64,000 nucleotides of DNA, taken from Dendrolimus kikuchii (lineage: Eukaryota > Arthropoda > Insecta > Lepidoptera > Lasiocampidae). The stretch lies in assembly GCA_019925095.2 (NCBI GenBank), contig CM034398.1, forward strand, positions 7,331,001-7,395,000. Direction: 5' to 3'. A model generated the notes under the pieces. That model was not told the origin of the DNA, did not search any database, and was given only the letters and a program-made list of their open reading frames with translations. Shown here in pieces: positions 31,721 through 42,889 of the stretch (its first letter is position 1; every line of letters starts with the position of its first letter). The translations under genes and the position numbers were made by a program.

Positions 31721-32134
31721 TGTATTATGGAGTAATGTTTGATCGGGATATTGTCTTGAACCGCAGTACACTGACCTAAAATGATGGTACGAACTTTTTA
31801 GTCTGTTATTATACTGGATTAATATTGTATGAAAATATAGCCATCGTATTTTACAACGTCAGCTTTTAGGAATAGGTACAGATTTTGTAGACCCAATTTC
31901 GACTAGCAGCTGACATTGACAAAGTAGTAAATGGAGACGTGGTCTCTGTTAGTGAGATCGCAACAGTTGCGAGACAAAATTAGGAAAATGCCCACCCAGG
32001 AGACGAATGTAGGCGATTCATCTTAGCCTTTGCCCAGTTTAAGCCTTGAAAGTACAGAGTTAAATAATATATTGAAAAGACTTATGCCAGCTTTCTATAT
32101 TTTAGTAATCTAATACCTTACCAATGATAGACAA

Positions 32135-32612
32135 TAATAAGGTATACATGAAAGTAGGATAAATGCAGTTGAAATGAGGGCTTTCAGAGGTATATGTAAG
32201 GTTAATGTAAGTGATACGATAAGCAACAGTGTGATAAGGGAGAGTTGACGATTGAAAGAATGTATAATGACAAGAGTTGAAAAAGGAATGTTAAGATGGT
32301 TTGGGCATGTAGAAAGTATGCATGAAAGCAGAATCACAAAACAAGTATATGACAGCAATATGACTAGTAGAGTCGGTGCCGGTAGACCGAGACGTACTCA
32401 CCATGAGCAAATTGAAGATATTTTGAAGAAAGGTCAGATAAAAAGTTATTTAAATATGCGTGTCTGTATGAAAAGATTAATGAAAGTTGATGAAGCGAGA
32501 AGTGTTTGTCTGTTTGTCAGGATCGTAATAGGTGAAGTTCTATCGTCTTTTTCTACCCCAATGGGAAACAGTCGTGACAATATGTATGTATGTATGAAAC
32601 TTTGCTTCTGCC
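32135..32612 (+). pseudogene. family B RTE-like retrotransposon C-terminal relic
   Basis: Reads RINAVEMRAF upstream, then MTRVEKGMLRWFGHVESMHE, SRITKQVYDS, GAGRPRRTHHEQIEDILKKG and RVCMKRLMKVDEARSVC. This is the same C-terminal architecture as family A (about half the positions shared by eye) but a separate lineage. The 3' part has CCCCAATGGGAAACAG and ends in TATGTATGTATG at 32581-32596. A frameshift or stop lies near 32247. Confidence 0.8.
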
Positions 32613-32614
32613 CT

Positions 32615-34320
32615 TTTTTTTTCAAATTTCAAAGTTTTATTGTAAAAAAAAACTAATTCTAATCACTTGTAATGGTAATATTCCACCTTTATCCGGATTC
32701 GATTATTTATAATACAAAGTTCTTGTAACACTGCGGCGCGATCGGCTTTCTATTCCAAATTTGTAGTCGGCTTTACTCTGTGGGATCGTGGCTCGGTCTA
32801 GTTATTTTGTTCATCTGAGGTTTTAGTCTAATAATTCATGTTTAAAATAATACAAAGCGATAGAAAGAACCCTAAAATGAAATAAAAACGAATTCGCTGC
32901 CATTTTATTACTGCACTACTTTTGTAAGCATAGCCCAATATTACAAGTCATATCCACTAAGCTGAGACGCAGCAGTTTTCAATTTACCAAATCCGCGAAC
33001 ACGGAAGGCTCTATGACTTTTTTATTACTACATAACCATGGATTACTAGTGCTTAACCACATGGGTAGGAATATTCGCATTTCATCTGAAATGCTTATGA
33101 GTTTACTGTCTAATATATTAGTTTATTTTGATATTAATATAAGGTAATACTTTTCAAATATAGTTATTTATTTATTATTCAACAAAGATCACACAGCTTT
33201 ACTCTATACATCATAAAGGCGATACATTTCGAAAAGGGCACATGAGCCAACAATGGATCTTATTACGTAGGCTAAACTTATGGAAAGAGTATAAATTAGT
33301 TTAAATTAAAATTATATCATCAAAAATTAAGTGAAATAAACAAAACAAGTAGTCGATATAGGAAAAGAAATAAGCATGAAAATCAGTATTTATAAAATAT
33401 TGTTCATGTCAAAGACTTACGAAGTTAGAGTGAAGGAGTAAAGCATAGATAATAAATACTATATATATAAAGAGTGCAGTGTTATGCATGCAGTGTGTGT
33501 AAGTGTTACGTTTCAAAAATAATCAAACCACATTTACGAAATAAATAATGATGACCCATATTCTTTGCGCTCTTTTTGGACCAATCATTATGTCATGGAT
33601 AAAAAAGAAATGGTCTTTTGAGAATATGAAGATTAATATGTGGACACATTTTAGGTAACAGATTTCTATATTCAATGTGCTTGTCGACTTTACCGAACCA
33701 GCCCATGTACCTTAAAATCGAGGATAGCTATCATTAAATATCAGATGGCGAGATATTATCTCTTAAGTCCCAATTTTTTTGTAAACCTCCTTTAATTTTT
33801 CATTTAAAAATGGGGAAATATCGAAAACTTTAAAGGTAATAGAAATTAATAATACTTTCAAAGCAAATTGGTTCTATCAATATCCGTTGAGTAGTTTTTA
33901 ATATTTGGCCGCAGACCGAAAATATTTTTATTGGTATGAGGGTATGATGTATTGCTTAGTAAACATTTTTTTTATAGTTGCCTAGCCAAATAACGAAAAC
34001 AATAAACATTTGAACTCTTCATAGTTCGTGGACTTTTTTGATTTTTATTCAGATTTTTATTATTCTATAAACATGGATGTTTAGAATAATGGTGTATAAA
34101 ACATTCACTGGGTGAATAGAGAGATGCGAGAGCCGCTAGATTGCTCCGATATGAAACATGGGTGAATGGAACTGAATCGTTCGTTACTTGTATTTTCGGT
34201 TATTGAAGTTTGTAAACCCGTAACATGGATGAAGATGGGCTGGAGTGATTTTTCATTGGGATTAAAAAAAATCGACCAGTAGCTGTATGAAGATAGCATT
34301 CGATATTTAAAGTTACCACG
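32615..34320. other. AT-rich, no gene
   Basis: 1.7 kb with no supported feature. Short open frames (for example 34299-34105, minus) carry no motif. Confidence 0.4.
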
Positions 34321-34848
34321 TCTTAATTACGTTTCAGACTGATTGCGCCTTTTATTTTTCGAAGTGATATCCTTCATGGATACTCCGCCACTCAGGAAGA
34401 TAGGTGGAGGGTAATGTAGGACTCTCGATAGCATCCTCGGACCTACCAAGTAAACCACCCCTGTGTTCCATCTCATCGCCATATATCAAGACTTCGGGAA
34501 CCAGCGATACATCCGACGGAGACAAGTCGCTCCCTTTCCGAACACTGCGTATTCAATACCTTTGATGGAATCCAGCGATGCTTTGCCGCAATTTTAGTTT
34601 CATTCCTTGATAGAGTCAACTTCCGCTATCCGTCTTGATATCTGACTTCTGGTTACTCGATTTTTAACATCTGTTCGCTTGATACTAAATATCTCTACAT
34701 TCAAATCTGCTTATTTGACTCCTAATATCCTGTAACTTGATAACAGATCGACTCCATATGCGGTAATTGAGTATTTCAGCCTCATGGTTTTTCCACAATA
34801 ACTACATCGATTCCGATAGATATATATTCACTTTAAACAAAAATTAAC
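34321..34848. other. unclassified, balanced composition
   Basis: 34360-34620 is closer to 45% G+C by eye, but frames are closed on both strands and I found no partner in the window. It may be an old element or unique DNA. Confidence 0.3.
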
Positions 34849-34855
34849 ACGTATC

Positions 34856-35228
34856 TTGACATGTTTGGTCTTCGGAGAGACTTCGCGTCTCTCTGCGTAT
34901 TTTACTGATTGTATAACGGGGAGTGTATCGAGGAACTGTTCACAATGGTGCCTTCGTCTTCTTTCTACCATTGCACCGCTCGCAATAGGCTGGGCGTTTA
35001 TCTCCACATCCTTAAGCTGCTTAGCTCAAGAACGTAACGGTTCTTTAGAACGTTTCCTTTTTGCATCATAGGGATTTGGAATAAGCTCCGAGATGAGGTT
35101 TTTCTACAGCGCTACGATATGGAGTTTATCAAAAACGGTGTCATAAAACTTCTTCAAGGCTGACAGTGCGTTGGTGACATCTCTGGTGTTGTAAACGTCT
35201 ATAGGGGACGGTAACCATTTTCCATAAG
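34856..35228 (+). pseudogene. family E CR1/Jockey-like LINE 3' end, copy 2
   Basis: GLRRDFASLCVFY, an in-frame TGA, LYNGECIEELF, then about 35070-35200 RYDMEFIKNGVIKLLQG and SGVVNVYRGR in shifted frames, followed by GGGGACGGTAACCATTTTCC. Homologous to 30952-31430 but with at least two stops and a frameshift. Confidence 0.75.
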
Positions 35229-35315
35229 GTTACGGAAGATACAACTATTTTTCTCTGAAAAACAAATCAAACTTAAAGTTTTCTCTGTCAGTGAGACTTC
35301 TACAATATTGAGTGA

Positions 35316-35587
35316 ACCACTTTTATTTCAGTTGAGGTAATAGTCAGTAGCGGTTTCTCGGGTTGGAATATTTACATACTTATAGTGTACCGTGTCCAAG
35401 CTCCCAAACCCATAAAGATAACAGCGGTTCCGCAAGCGATACGAGTCATAATGCGGCCCGAAGTGATTGCGAATGTGGATACGAAACAACGGAACAGGAA
35501 ACGCGGGGTGCCGGATGTGATACATGCTAAAGTCTTTACGACATTTCATTACGATAATGAACATGATTCTTGTTACATTAGGAATTA
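35316..35587. other. candidate coding exon, strand unresolved
   Basis: This segment is G+C-richer than its flanks and open in several frames. On the plus strand, after a good acceptor (CCACTTTTATTTCAG, ending 35331), a frame runs to a TAA at 35585: VEVIVSSGFSGWNIYILIVY ... RKRGVPDVIHAKVF ... SCYIRN. An AATAAA lies near 35729. On the minus strand, a 57-codon frame (about 35541-35369) uses more insect-like codons (TTC, ATC, GGC) and ends in a helix-like stretch, RIACGTAVIFMGLGAW. Only one strand can be real, and I cannot choose. I do not recognise either product. It could be the only host exon in the window, or part of an unknown element. Confidence 0.35.
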
Positions 35588-35905
35588 ATTCGGATGTTAA
35601 TTTTTAATTATACAGTCTTATCTGTATTATTAATTATAAGGATTTGTGGGTAACATATTATGTTGTATATGCATTAATACATAAGAAATTTATTATTGCT
35701 AGAAATAATAATTACACTATTTAAAATATAAATAAATAAAAATTTGTAAGTGATAAAATCACACTTCCATGAAACTTAGTTTTATGTTTTTTTTGTTTCG
35801 AATGAACTTGTTACTTGCATGTACAAAAATTTATAACTATCTACAAATTTAGTATTTAGGCTTTCTATCTCGTTATAATGTATATTTTTTCATTTACCGA
35901 TTAAT
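35588..35905. other. AT-rich spacer
   Basis: A+T-rich with AATAAA words on both strands (about 35729 plus, 35690 minus) but no gene. Confidence 0.35.
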
Positions 35906-35910
35906 ATTTC

Positions 35911-36345
35911 TCATGGTTTAAGTGAATTGAAAAAATCTTTTATATACAGTTCTTTAACTTGAGTAATAGTAGTAGGTACCTTGCATAATGATTCTCCGTT
36001 GTATTCCAATGACGTGATAATTCGGACAAGGTCGGAGGCGTCAAGCCGTAATTTCAAATCCGCACAGGCGAAGACTCTGGCGCCGTGTTGGTCTGGGTGA
36101 CCTTCGGTGCTGTGAGCAAACGCCAGCAGGCGAAACCCAGGATCCGCCCGCATTTAAGGCCGTCGGTGAGAAAGCGGAGTTATTTCGCGCTCCCCATTCT
36201 GTCTCCGCGGGGTGCTTTACGCCCTGCAGTGGCATTAAGTGAGGCAATTTCCCGCAGCCATGGCTATAGGTGCTAGGTTAGGATCAGGCCGGTGAGTCCC
36301 ACAAGCCCTCATTATGGTGTCCGCACGGTAATAAGTCCGTAAGCG
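35911..36345 (-). other. G+C-rich island with open minus frame
   Basis: Minus strand 36153-35911 is open for 80 codons (ADPGFRLLAFAHSTEGHPDQ ... LVRIITSLEYNGESLCKVP ... DFFNSLKP), starting right after an in-frame stop. A second overlapping minus frame covers 36247-36041. G+C is high only from about 36055 upward. Both margins of the island show AAATCCGC (near 36057 and, inverted, near 36345), so it may be a DNA element. A coding exon starting at the acceptor-like TTTGCTCACAG (near 36119, minus) is an alternative. Not recognised. Confidence 0.3.
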
Positions 36346-36349
36346 GATT

Positions 36350-37855
36350 TCGTGTTGTTAAAAAAGGTATTTCGCATAAAATGAATGATAAACATTTCAA
36401 AGTGTTCTATGAAATTTGAAGATTTGTCTTTTCTATATTGTATTGATTTACTATATCCTTTTGAAATGGCATTTCAAATGTGATTTTCTAAGGTGAATTC
36501 GACCTTATTGTATTTCACAGTAGTGTCGAAATTTGCGTTGTCTTTTCTAATTTGAAATGACTGCGGTTTGTGTACATAATGTGTAGGCTGTGTGAAATAT
36601 TCATGAATATTCGAGTTTTAAAACAATATTTAAGCACACAGGCACCAGGCAAAGCCGGAGAGAAGGACAGATGGATGGACATGACGATCGTATATTGTTT
36701 CTGTTTTTTTCTAAAATAACTACGGAGTCCTGAAACCGTACAACTTTTACTTAATATCAACAAACTTGTAGCATATGATTTTAACTGCTTGTTTTAATTA
36801 AAAAAAATGTTTATTACGACTGACCGATATGACACATAGACAAAAAAGGGAAAAACATAGATAATATAAACTTGTTCTAGTGATGTGGATACATCATGGG
36901 CTGGTCTATACCTCGGGCAACGCATTAGCGTAGTCATCTAAAGAAACAATGCGGCTAGTCTTTTGGAAACGTTCCCTACTAACAACCGTCTGGTATTAGA
37001 TTTAATTTGTTTATATAATTTTCTTATTTTTATTGTATCTAATACAAAAGAATTTATGTTTTTTATTGTATTCGATAGAGTTTCCATTCAATAATTAGAT
37101 ATTAAATTCTTTTCCGTAAGATAAGACTGGTGAAACATCGGTAGAATACCTTGTTGTGGTTATTATGACTTTTGGACGCCTTGGCACCTGCAGGTTATAT
37201 GGGAACATACACGTAGAGTGGGTCAGCAAACTATGTAGCGATTATTTTAATATAGGACTGAATCTCATCACTGGATCGAGAAGCCGGTACTTACCGAACT
37301 CAGCTACAACGAATTTAAAAACAAGCACGTTATTATATTTATAAAATATTTTTTGTGTACTACCGTCATTAAGCCTGCGAATAGAGGGAGTGAGAAATCG
37401 TAGGCAACAGTTTGGGTACTACATTTCAGTTATTATGAGGAAACCACGTTCGAATTTCAAAATGCGTTGCATTTTCCACGGAAAGAACGAGCGTCATTAA
37501 AACCAGCTGGAGCGAAGTAATGATAATGACACGACGGGTGGAGAACGGTGCCTGGAGTTATCGCACTGTGATCTGTAATATATCAAATCTTTTAGTTTAA
37601 TATGACTTATTAAAAGTTGTTCACAACCATAATTATGTGTCACAAACTAATTGTTGTGGTTTATTTTGTTACAATTGCAGGCTAAAGAACTAAGTTCATA
37701 AGGCCTAGTCAGACATTTAAGTAATAATTATAATCAATATCGGGTAAATCGAACTTAAGATCTTTGACTTACACCAAACAACGGAATTCACGTGATGTAT
37801 GTATATAAAAGTTAAATTTTACTTAATAGTGAATGTTTTCATACAAACATATATT
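36350..37855. other. AT-rich, no gene
   Basis: No supported feature. A short frame at 37156-37344 (plus) has no motif. Confidence 0.35.
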
Positions 37856-37864
37856 TCTTGCTTT

Positions 37865-38290
37865 AAAGTAATCAATATCCTACAACTATTCATTTTGTTA
37901 TTCAATTTTAATTCATTTCGGACCTTATGTGAAAATTAACTTCACAACAAAATTTCAATTTTTCACCAAGTCATTTGGATGAACATGTGATGCAAAGTAG
38001 TAGAAAGATTTGTCTATGGTTCTAACAATTTAAGCAAGGCATGAGTTTTTGGCAGGAACTGAAATGTGACGATGTGCTGTGCAGTTTTATTTTTTAAAAA
38101 TGTGTAAAGTTAATCTAAAGTAAACAATAGTTGTAGGATATTGATAGTTTTTGAGTAGTAATTATGTGTTTTGATAAGAAATGTGAAGAACTGTATAGTC
38201 AAATGTGGCCTTTCGAGTCTTCACAAGAACTCCGTTGAGTGGCGTCAGTTATAGTCTACAATTCAACTGCGCTACCTATACGAAGACTTA
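37865..38290 (+). repeat. inverted-partner repeat, copy 2 plus fragment
   Basis: 38045-38290 (GGCAGGAACTGAAATGTGAC, GCTGTGCAGTTTTATTTTT, GTTGTAGGATATTGATAG, GTCAAATGTGGCCTTTCGAG, AACTCCGTTGAGTGG) is the reverse complement of 15935-16175. A piece in the opposite sense (TATCCTACAACTATT) lies at 37875-37890. Confidence 0.65.
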
Positions 38291-38534
38291 TAAATCAGAA
38301 TTGGTTGTATGGACTAAGATTCCCTTGCCTGTCTTTGTGGTGAATTTTACTACTAGTACTTAAGTAAGGCATACATAGTAATAAAGGATTTTTCTGTTTT
38401 TATCCATAATAAAAGAAAGCCCAATATATGTAACACACTCTAAGAAATCGAAGACTTTCGTCTTCAATGATTGCGATAGCGTCTACAGTTGAATATTACA
38501 AACACCGTTGTTAATCTATACATATAATAAAACT

Positions 38535-38850
38535 GCAGACGTCGAATTTCTGTACAATGAAAAAAATGCTAAAAACCAAGTCAGGGGGATGTAAGAAGTG
38601 AAATAGAACTAATTTAGATATTTTTTAAAATTTTTGTTTCTCTGTTGTACGGGCTAATCTCCGAAACGTCTGGACCGATTTAAATGAAATTTTGCATGAT
38701 GGTAGTTTATATCCCTGGTCAATATATAGGATAATTTTGATCCCGAAAAATGAAAGAGTTCCCGTGGGATAGTTAAAATACTTTAATTAATTAAACAGCT
38801 TTGAAGGAATAATCAATACCACGCGGACGAAGTTGCGAGCATCAGCTAGT
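38535..38850 (-). repeat. dispersed repeat ending CAGCTAGT
   Basis: GTACGGGCTAATCTCCGAAA, GGACCGATTTAAATGAAATT, then CCACGCGGACGAAGTTGCGA and ATCAGCTAGT. The layout is parallel to the CTTCGTCCGCGTGG repeat at 23.3 kb, but the body differs. Confidence 0.55.
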
Positions 38851-38854
38851 TAAA

Positions 38855-39905
38855 AATAAACTTTATTAATATTTATTTATTACAATAAACTCCTTTTAAT
38901 TATTTCCTTTTCCAAAGCACATTTTAGTTACTGTTTAATTGAGAATAGTCCCAAACTAATTAGATCCGTCTGTTGTTTGCGAACAATTATATTTAAAATT
39001 TAAATAACACATTTCTGTTTGGATTTTGTATTTCATTCAAATTGTGTAAAATCTCATAGTCAAGTTAAAGTCAATCATTTATTTATTTCACATAATTATG
39101 AAACAATGTTACAATGGTACAAGTTCATAATGACCCTAATAGGGTGTAGCGATGGGTATTGTGAGAGTGGCTCGATTGATTACACAAACCATATAAATGA
39201 TCTGTGAAAATCTCGTCCAAAATGTGATAACAGAAAAGAATCATTATTTGACCCCAAATAATTTTTTCGGTTAAAATCCCCGAATTCTGAAACCTTACCC
39301 AAATTTATTATACGTTTTAAAAATACTACAAAGGATTCCCCTATTGTATTTTTTACTCATTGTCCATTCAATCTCTTTTACATATTTTCAAATTCAGAAT
39401 ACCGGAATCCAATTCAACGAATATTTTCTATTTTTGAAATCTTTAAAAAATATGAATTCGAACGAGAAATATCCAACGTGGTGAGTACGCAAACCATTAA
39501 AAAAAATTGAAATGCTTTTTACGAAGTACGAAATGACCGTTCAATAGGCAGTAGTAACTGAATCTGCATTTATTTGGCATCCCGAGACCAAATCCGGCAG
39601 ATCAGAGGGGCATCACGTTTTAGGCCACGGCTCTTTGACGCAATCGATTTTATAGTGATGGCTATATGTATCTTTGTGAGTAAATATTTGCCTTACATGT
39701 TTACTTGATTGTCCCTTTAGAATATTTTGAGTAGTGTAAGGTTCGTATCAAAACACGATTGACGATATAACTACTCTTCGGAGTTTATTTATGTATTCCT
39801 GTTTTGTTTTGCATATTTTTAAAGCCCAAGATGACCATAAACTTATAAGATAACAACAAAAGACAACAAAATCGCACATATTGTATTCATAATATAACTT
39901 GTTAC
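38855..39905. other. AT-rich, no gene
   Basis: No supported coding or repeat feature. Confidence 0.35.
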
Positions 39906-39906
39906 T

Positions 39907-39991
39907 CGCCAGATCGTAGGGCATTTGCCCGACTGGATGGCTACCACCCCTGGTCTAAAGTATGTCGCCATAACAACCTTGAGTTGTGTCC
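39907..39991 (+). mobile_element. SINE-J fragment (short 5' form)
   Basis: GCCAGATCGTAGGGCATTTG, CCACCCCTGGTCTAAAGTAT and AACAACCTTGAGTTGTGT match SINE-J. The 5' end is at the same point as the 6.6-kb and 42.5-kb copies. The 3' part is cut off where the next repeat starts. Confidence 0.75.
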
Positions 39992-39993
39992 TT

Positions 39994-40193
39994 ATAATAA
40001 AACTACGTTTTAACGGTTTTAAGCGCGGTAATTTTATTTGATTTTGGTTTTTCCGACGTTTCGGCCACTTTTCAGTGGCCGTGATCACGGAAGACAAAGA
40101 TGTCAAGTGTCAACAAGTATTGTTAAAGTTTTATTTAGCCTACCGCCAACTTGTTAATTTTAATTTAAAATCGTTAAAACGTAGTTTTATTAT
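39994..40193. mobile_element. 200-bp element with 27-bp inverted ends
   Basis: The left end at 39994-40020 and right end at 40167-40193 are reverse complements over 27 bp with one mismatch (core AAAACTACGTTTTAACG). The interior holds the GGCCACTTTTCAGTGGCC palindrome and is shared with 4224-4390. It is non-coding and resembles a foldback element or MITE. No clear target duplication. Confidence 0.7.
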
Positions 40194-40239
40194 GTATACA
40201 AGTCGCGAAAACTTAAGAAAACATTATGTGTTCCTTATG

Positions 40240-40660
40240 TTAAATTCTTGTCATTCATACATACATACATACATAACTTCACGCCAGTTCCCTTGCGGGG
40301 TAGGTACGAACAACAGAGCGCCATTTAGGCTTAGTCTTACACACCTCACTTGCTTGTTTGACATTCATAACTCTTGTCATGCACGCTCGTCTGTTCTTAA
40401 GGCTCCTGACATCACCTTCTGTTAGTACACGATCAAGTCATTCATAACCATTGTAATTAAAATAGTTTATCAAAGACTTCAATCCGCTAGAGGTTGTGCC
40501 AATTTGCTAAGTTTCAGATACTATAAAAACTGTTGGAGGGATGGCGAGGTGTTCTAAAAATGTTTGTGTAGAGTCAGTGTATGAAATATGTTAAAACCAT
40601 AAGGTTATAATATAATATAAATTCTTCCGAGTTGTTGCAAGTATTACCTACATGTATTAT
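40240..40660 (+). repeat. TTGGAGGGATGGCGAGGTG repeat, copy 1 (split)
   Basis: Left piece TAAATTCTTG at 40240-40249, then after the family A insertion CATTCATAACC ... AATTAAAATAGTTTATCAA, GTTGGAGGGATGGCGAGG, AATATGTTAAAACCATAAGG and GAGTTGTTGCAAGTATTAC. The same order is unbroken at 62655-62905. Confidence 0.75.
40260..40436 (-). mobile_element. family A RTE-like retrotransposon, 177-bp copy
   Basis: The minus strand encodes the C-terminal block from about VLTEGDVRSLKNRRACMTRV to ARELA with a (CATA)n tail. The flanking duplication is GTCATTCATA at 40250-40259 and 40437-40446. It interrupts the TTGGAGGGATGGCGAGGTG repeat. Confidence 0.88.
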
Positions 40661-40664
40661 TAAT

Positions 40665-42475
40665 GTATACTAGTGTAAACAATAATTAAACTTTAGAAAG
40701 CGAATTTTTATATTCCGTAACCAATTGGTATAAATAAAACGGTCTGCAAGCTCGCTTTTTCTTTAAGAATAAACACCATCCTAAACATGGGCTTCATTAA
40801 CTTTCAACACCGGTGATTAATATAGATTAATTTTCATACCGAATATATAATTTTCGAGATATCGGGATGTAATGTTCTCTTCAGCAAAATCAAATAATAT
40901 GAACGTGGAATACTAAATACTAAAATAAATTTTGTATTTTCATTATAACACTGATTTGAATAGCAAAGAATGATTTCTTCGTCTGATATTAAATTGCGCA
41001 GTGTCAATGCACTCTATCTTTGGGCGATTTGACGCGTAAAATTAAATATTAATAAGCAGCCATTGCTCTCCGTGAAAATATTAGTTATCTTTGAAAACAA
41101 ACTTTGTGTAGTCTGTGCAAATAAACTCTAAAGCTTGGGAGTGAAAGTCTGAAGCTAATAATGTGAATTATTATAAGCGTAGGTAATAAAATTTGCTTTT
41201 AGTTATCTTACTTTATGTTGAAACGTTGGTGCGAAAATAAATTTTAAAAGAAAAATTAAAATGGCTTAAAAAATTCAAATAAATATCAAAAAAGAAATCT
41301 TTTCACAACAATTTAATACTTATCTGTTGTTTTATATATCCTGAGGTTTGTCAGGTCTGACATAAAGTCTTAGTCAAAATCCAAATGAATGAAGTTTTTC
41401 TGCCTTTGATTAACGATTTTTTGTCTAACCTAAGAGATATTAATTTATACAGTCATTAAACATGTAAGAAGTGCAGTACGAATCGATGTTTGACCGAGTC
41501 TGCCTTAGTCGCTTCTAGGATCGACTAGGCAAAGCCCGAAACAGATTATTTTACGTTTGACTAAAAAGTTGGGTACTTCTATGTTTGACTAAAAATACTT
41601 TAGTCTAAGGCCGAAATTGGAATTTATTTGTAGTTTTGTTGAAAGGCCTAGGATAAACCAGTCATTCCGAGAAGAGACTGCATGTCGACCTTTGACTATA
41701 ACATATATATATTTTCTCCTCACCTACTGACTGAAATAAAAAAGTTATTAAAGAATAACGTCATGGTTTTGTATGTACATTAACGCTCAGTTATATGTAT
41801 CCTTAATTTTTGTTTTGTAGTCTTACTACATCATTATATTGCGCCATATACATTACATGTTTCCCTCAAATTTTATCTAAATAGATTTATCCGTTTCTTT
41901 TATTAATACTAGTTATAAGAGGTTTCAGGCTAGTTAGTAAAGAGTTAAAATGTGTTTTTATAATATCCTGAATGAGGTTATGAAAAACACTATTTTAAAT
42001 GCGATCATGAAAACACTTTTTTAGCCTATAAGCCTGGTGTATATCTAATTATATTGGCCTAGAGGTTTCCAGGAAAATGCCTGTAAGATAGAAAAATAGA
42101 CGTATTGCATTAATTAATTACAGTACATACATTTCATAATATGAAGCTCCCAACAGCGTTAACCAAAATAGCCTGAGGACCCTAAAAAGCTATTTGAAAA
42201 ACCTTTTACTGGTAAAAAGCGGTAAGAACTTGTGTAATAACAAACGTGTGCCAAAACCAGTTAAAATCGTACGTCATCCTTGCACAAAGCGCGGCATTAC
42301 AGTGAACTGGCCTGCCTTACTTTTTGCGAGTTGTTTTACACAAGAATAAGAACGAATGGATGTAGTTTCCTAATTATAAATAAATACCGATTAAACAGAT
42401 CAATTGATTCAATTTGGATGAAAAGTACAGAACTGAAAGGATACATCGGTGTTTAATATAATTGAATGATGCAAA
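40665..42475. other. AT-rich, no gene
   Basis: 1.8 kb without a supported feature. 41465-41690 has repeated TTTGACTAAAA words but no clear array. Confidence 0.35.
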
Positions 42476-42478
42476 TTT

Positions 42479-42857
42479 ATATATAGATAACCCTTTATTG
42501 CTCATCAAATAAACAATAACCAAAAATGTACGATTACAATACTGTCTATCGCCAGGTGGTAGGGTATTTGCCCGACTGGATGGCTACCACCCCTGGTCTA
42601 GAGTATTCCGCCATAACAACCTTGAGTTGTGTTCCGGCATTAGTGACCAGGTTCCAGTTTCCCTTAAGAGAGCAGCAGCGCATTTGTAGCACTTTTGGTG
42701 TTGCAAATGTCCATAGGCGATGGTAACTGCTTTCCATTAAGTGGGCCGTCTGCCTGTCTGCTGAACTCATGCAATGAAAAATAAAAAATAAAAATGTCTG
42801 GTAAAAACAATACGTGGTCTTATCGCTGAAAGCAATCTCTTTCGGGCAACGCAACTT
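42479..42857 (-). mobile_element. family F LINE tail, split by SINE-J
   Basis: Outer parts: ATAACCCTTTATTGCTCATC ... TACAATACT (42484-42542) and AAACAATACG, GGTCTTATCGCTGAAAGCAA, CTCTTTCGGGCAACG (42805-42852). Together they restore the usual family F order. The SINE-J in between is a later insertion. Confidence 0.75.
42548..42794 (+). mobile_element. SINE-J copy (short 5' form), nested
   Basis: ATCGCCAGGTGGTAGGGTAT to CATGCAATGAAAAATAAAAA. The flanking TGTCT (42543-42547 and 42795-42799) is a short target duplication. The unbroken relative at 59.14 kb reads CAATACTGTCTAGGCAATAC in the same orientation, which fits the empty site. Confidence 0.82.
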
Positions 42858-42889
42858 TGTAACGTTGTTAGATGAAATCAGTTAGAATG

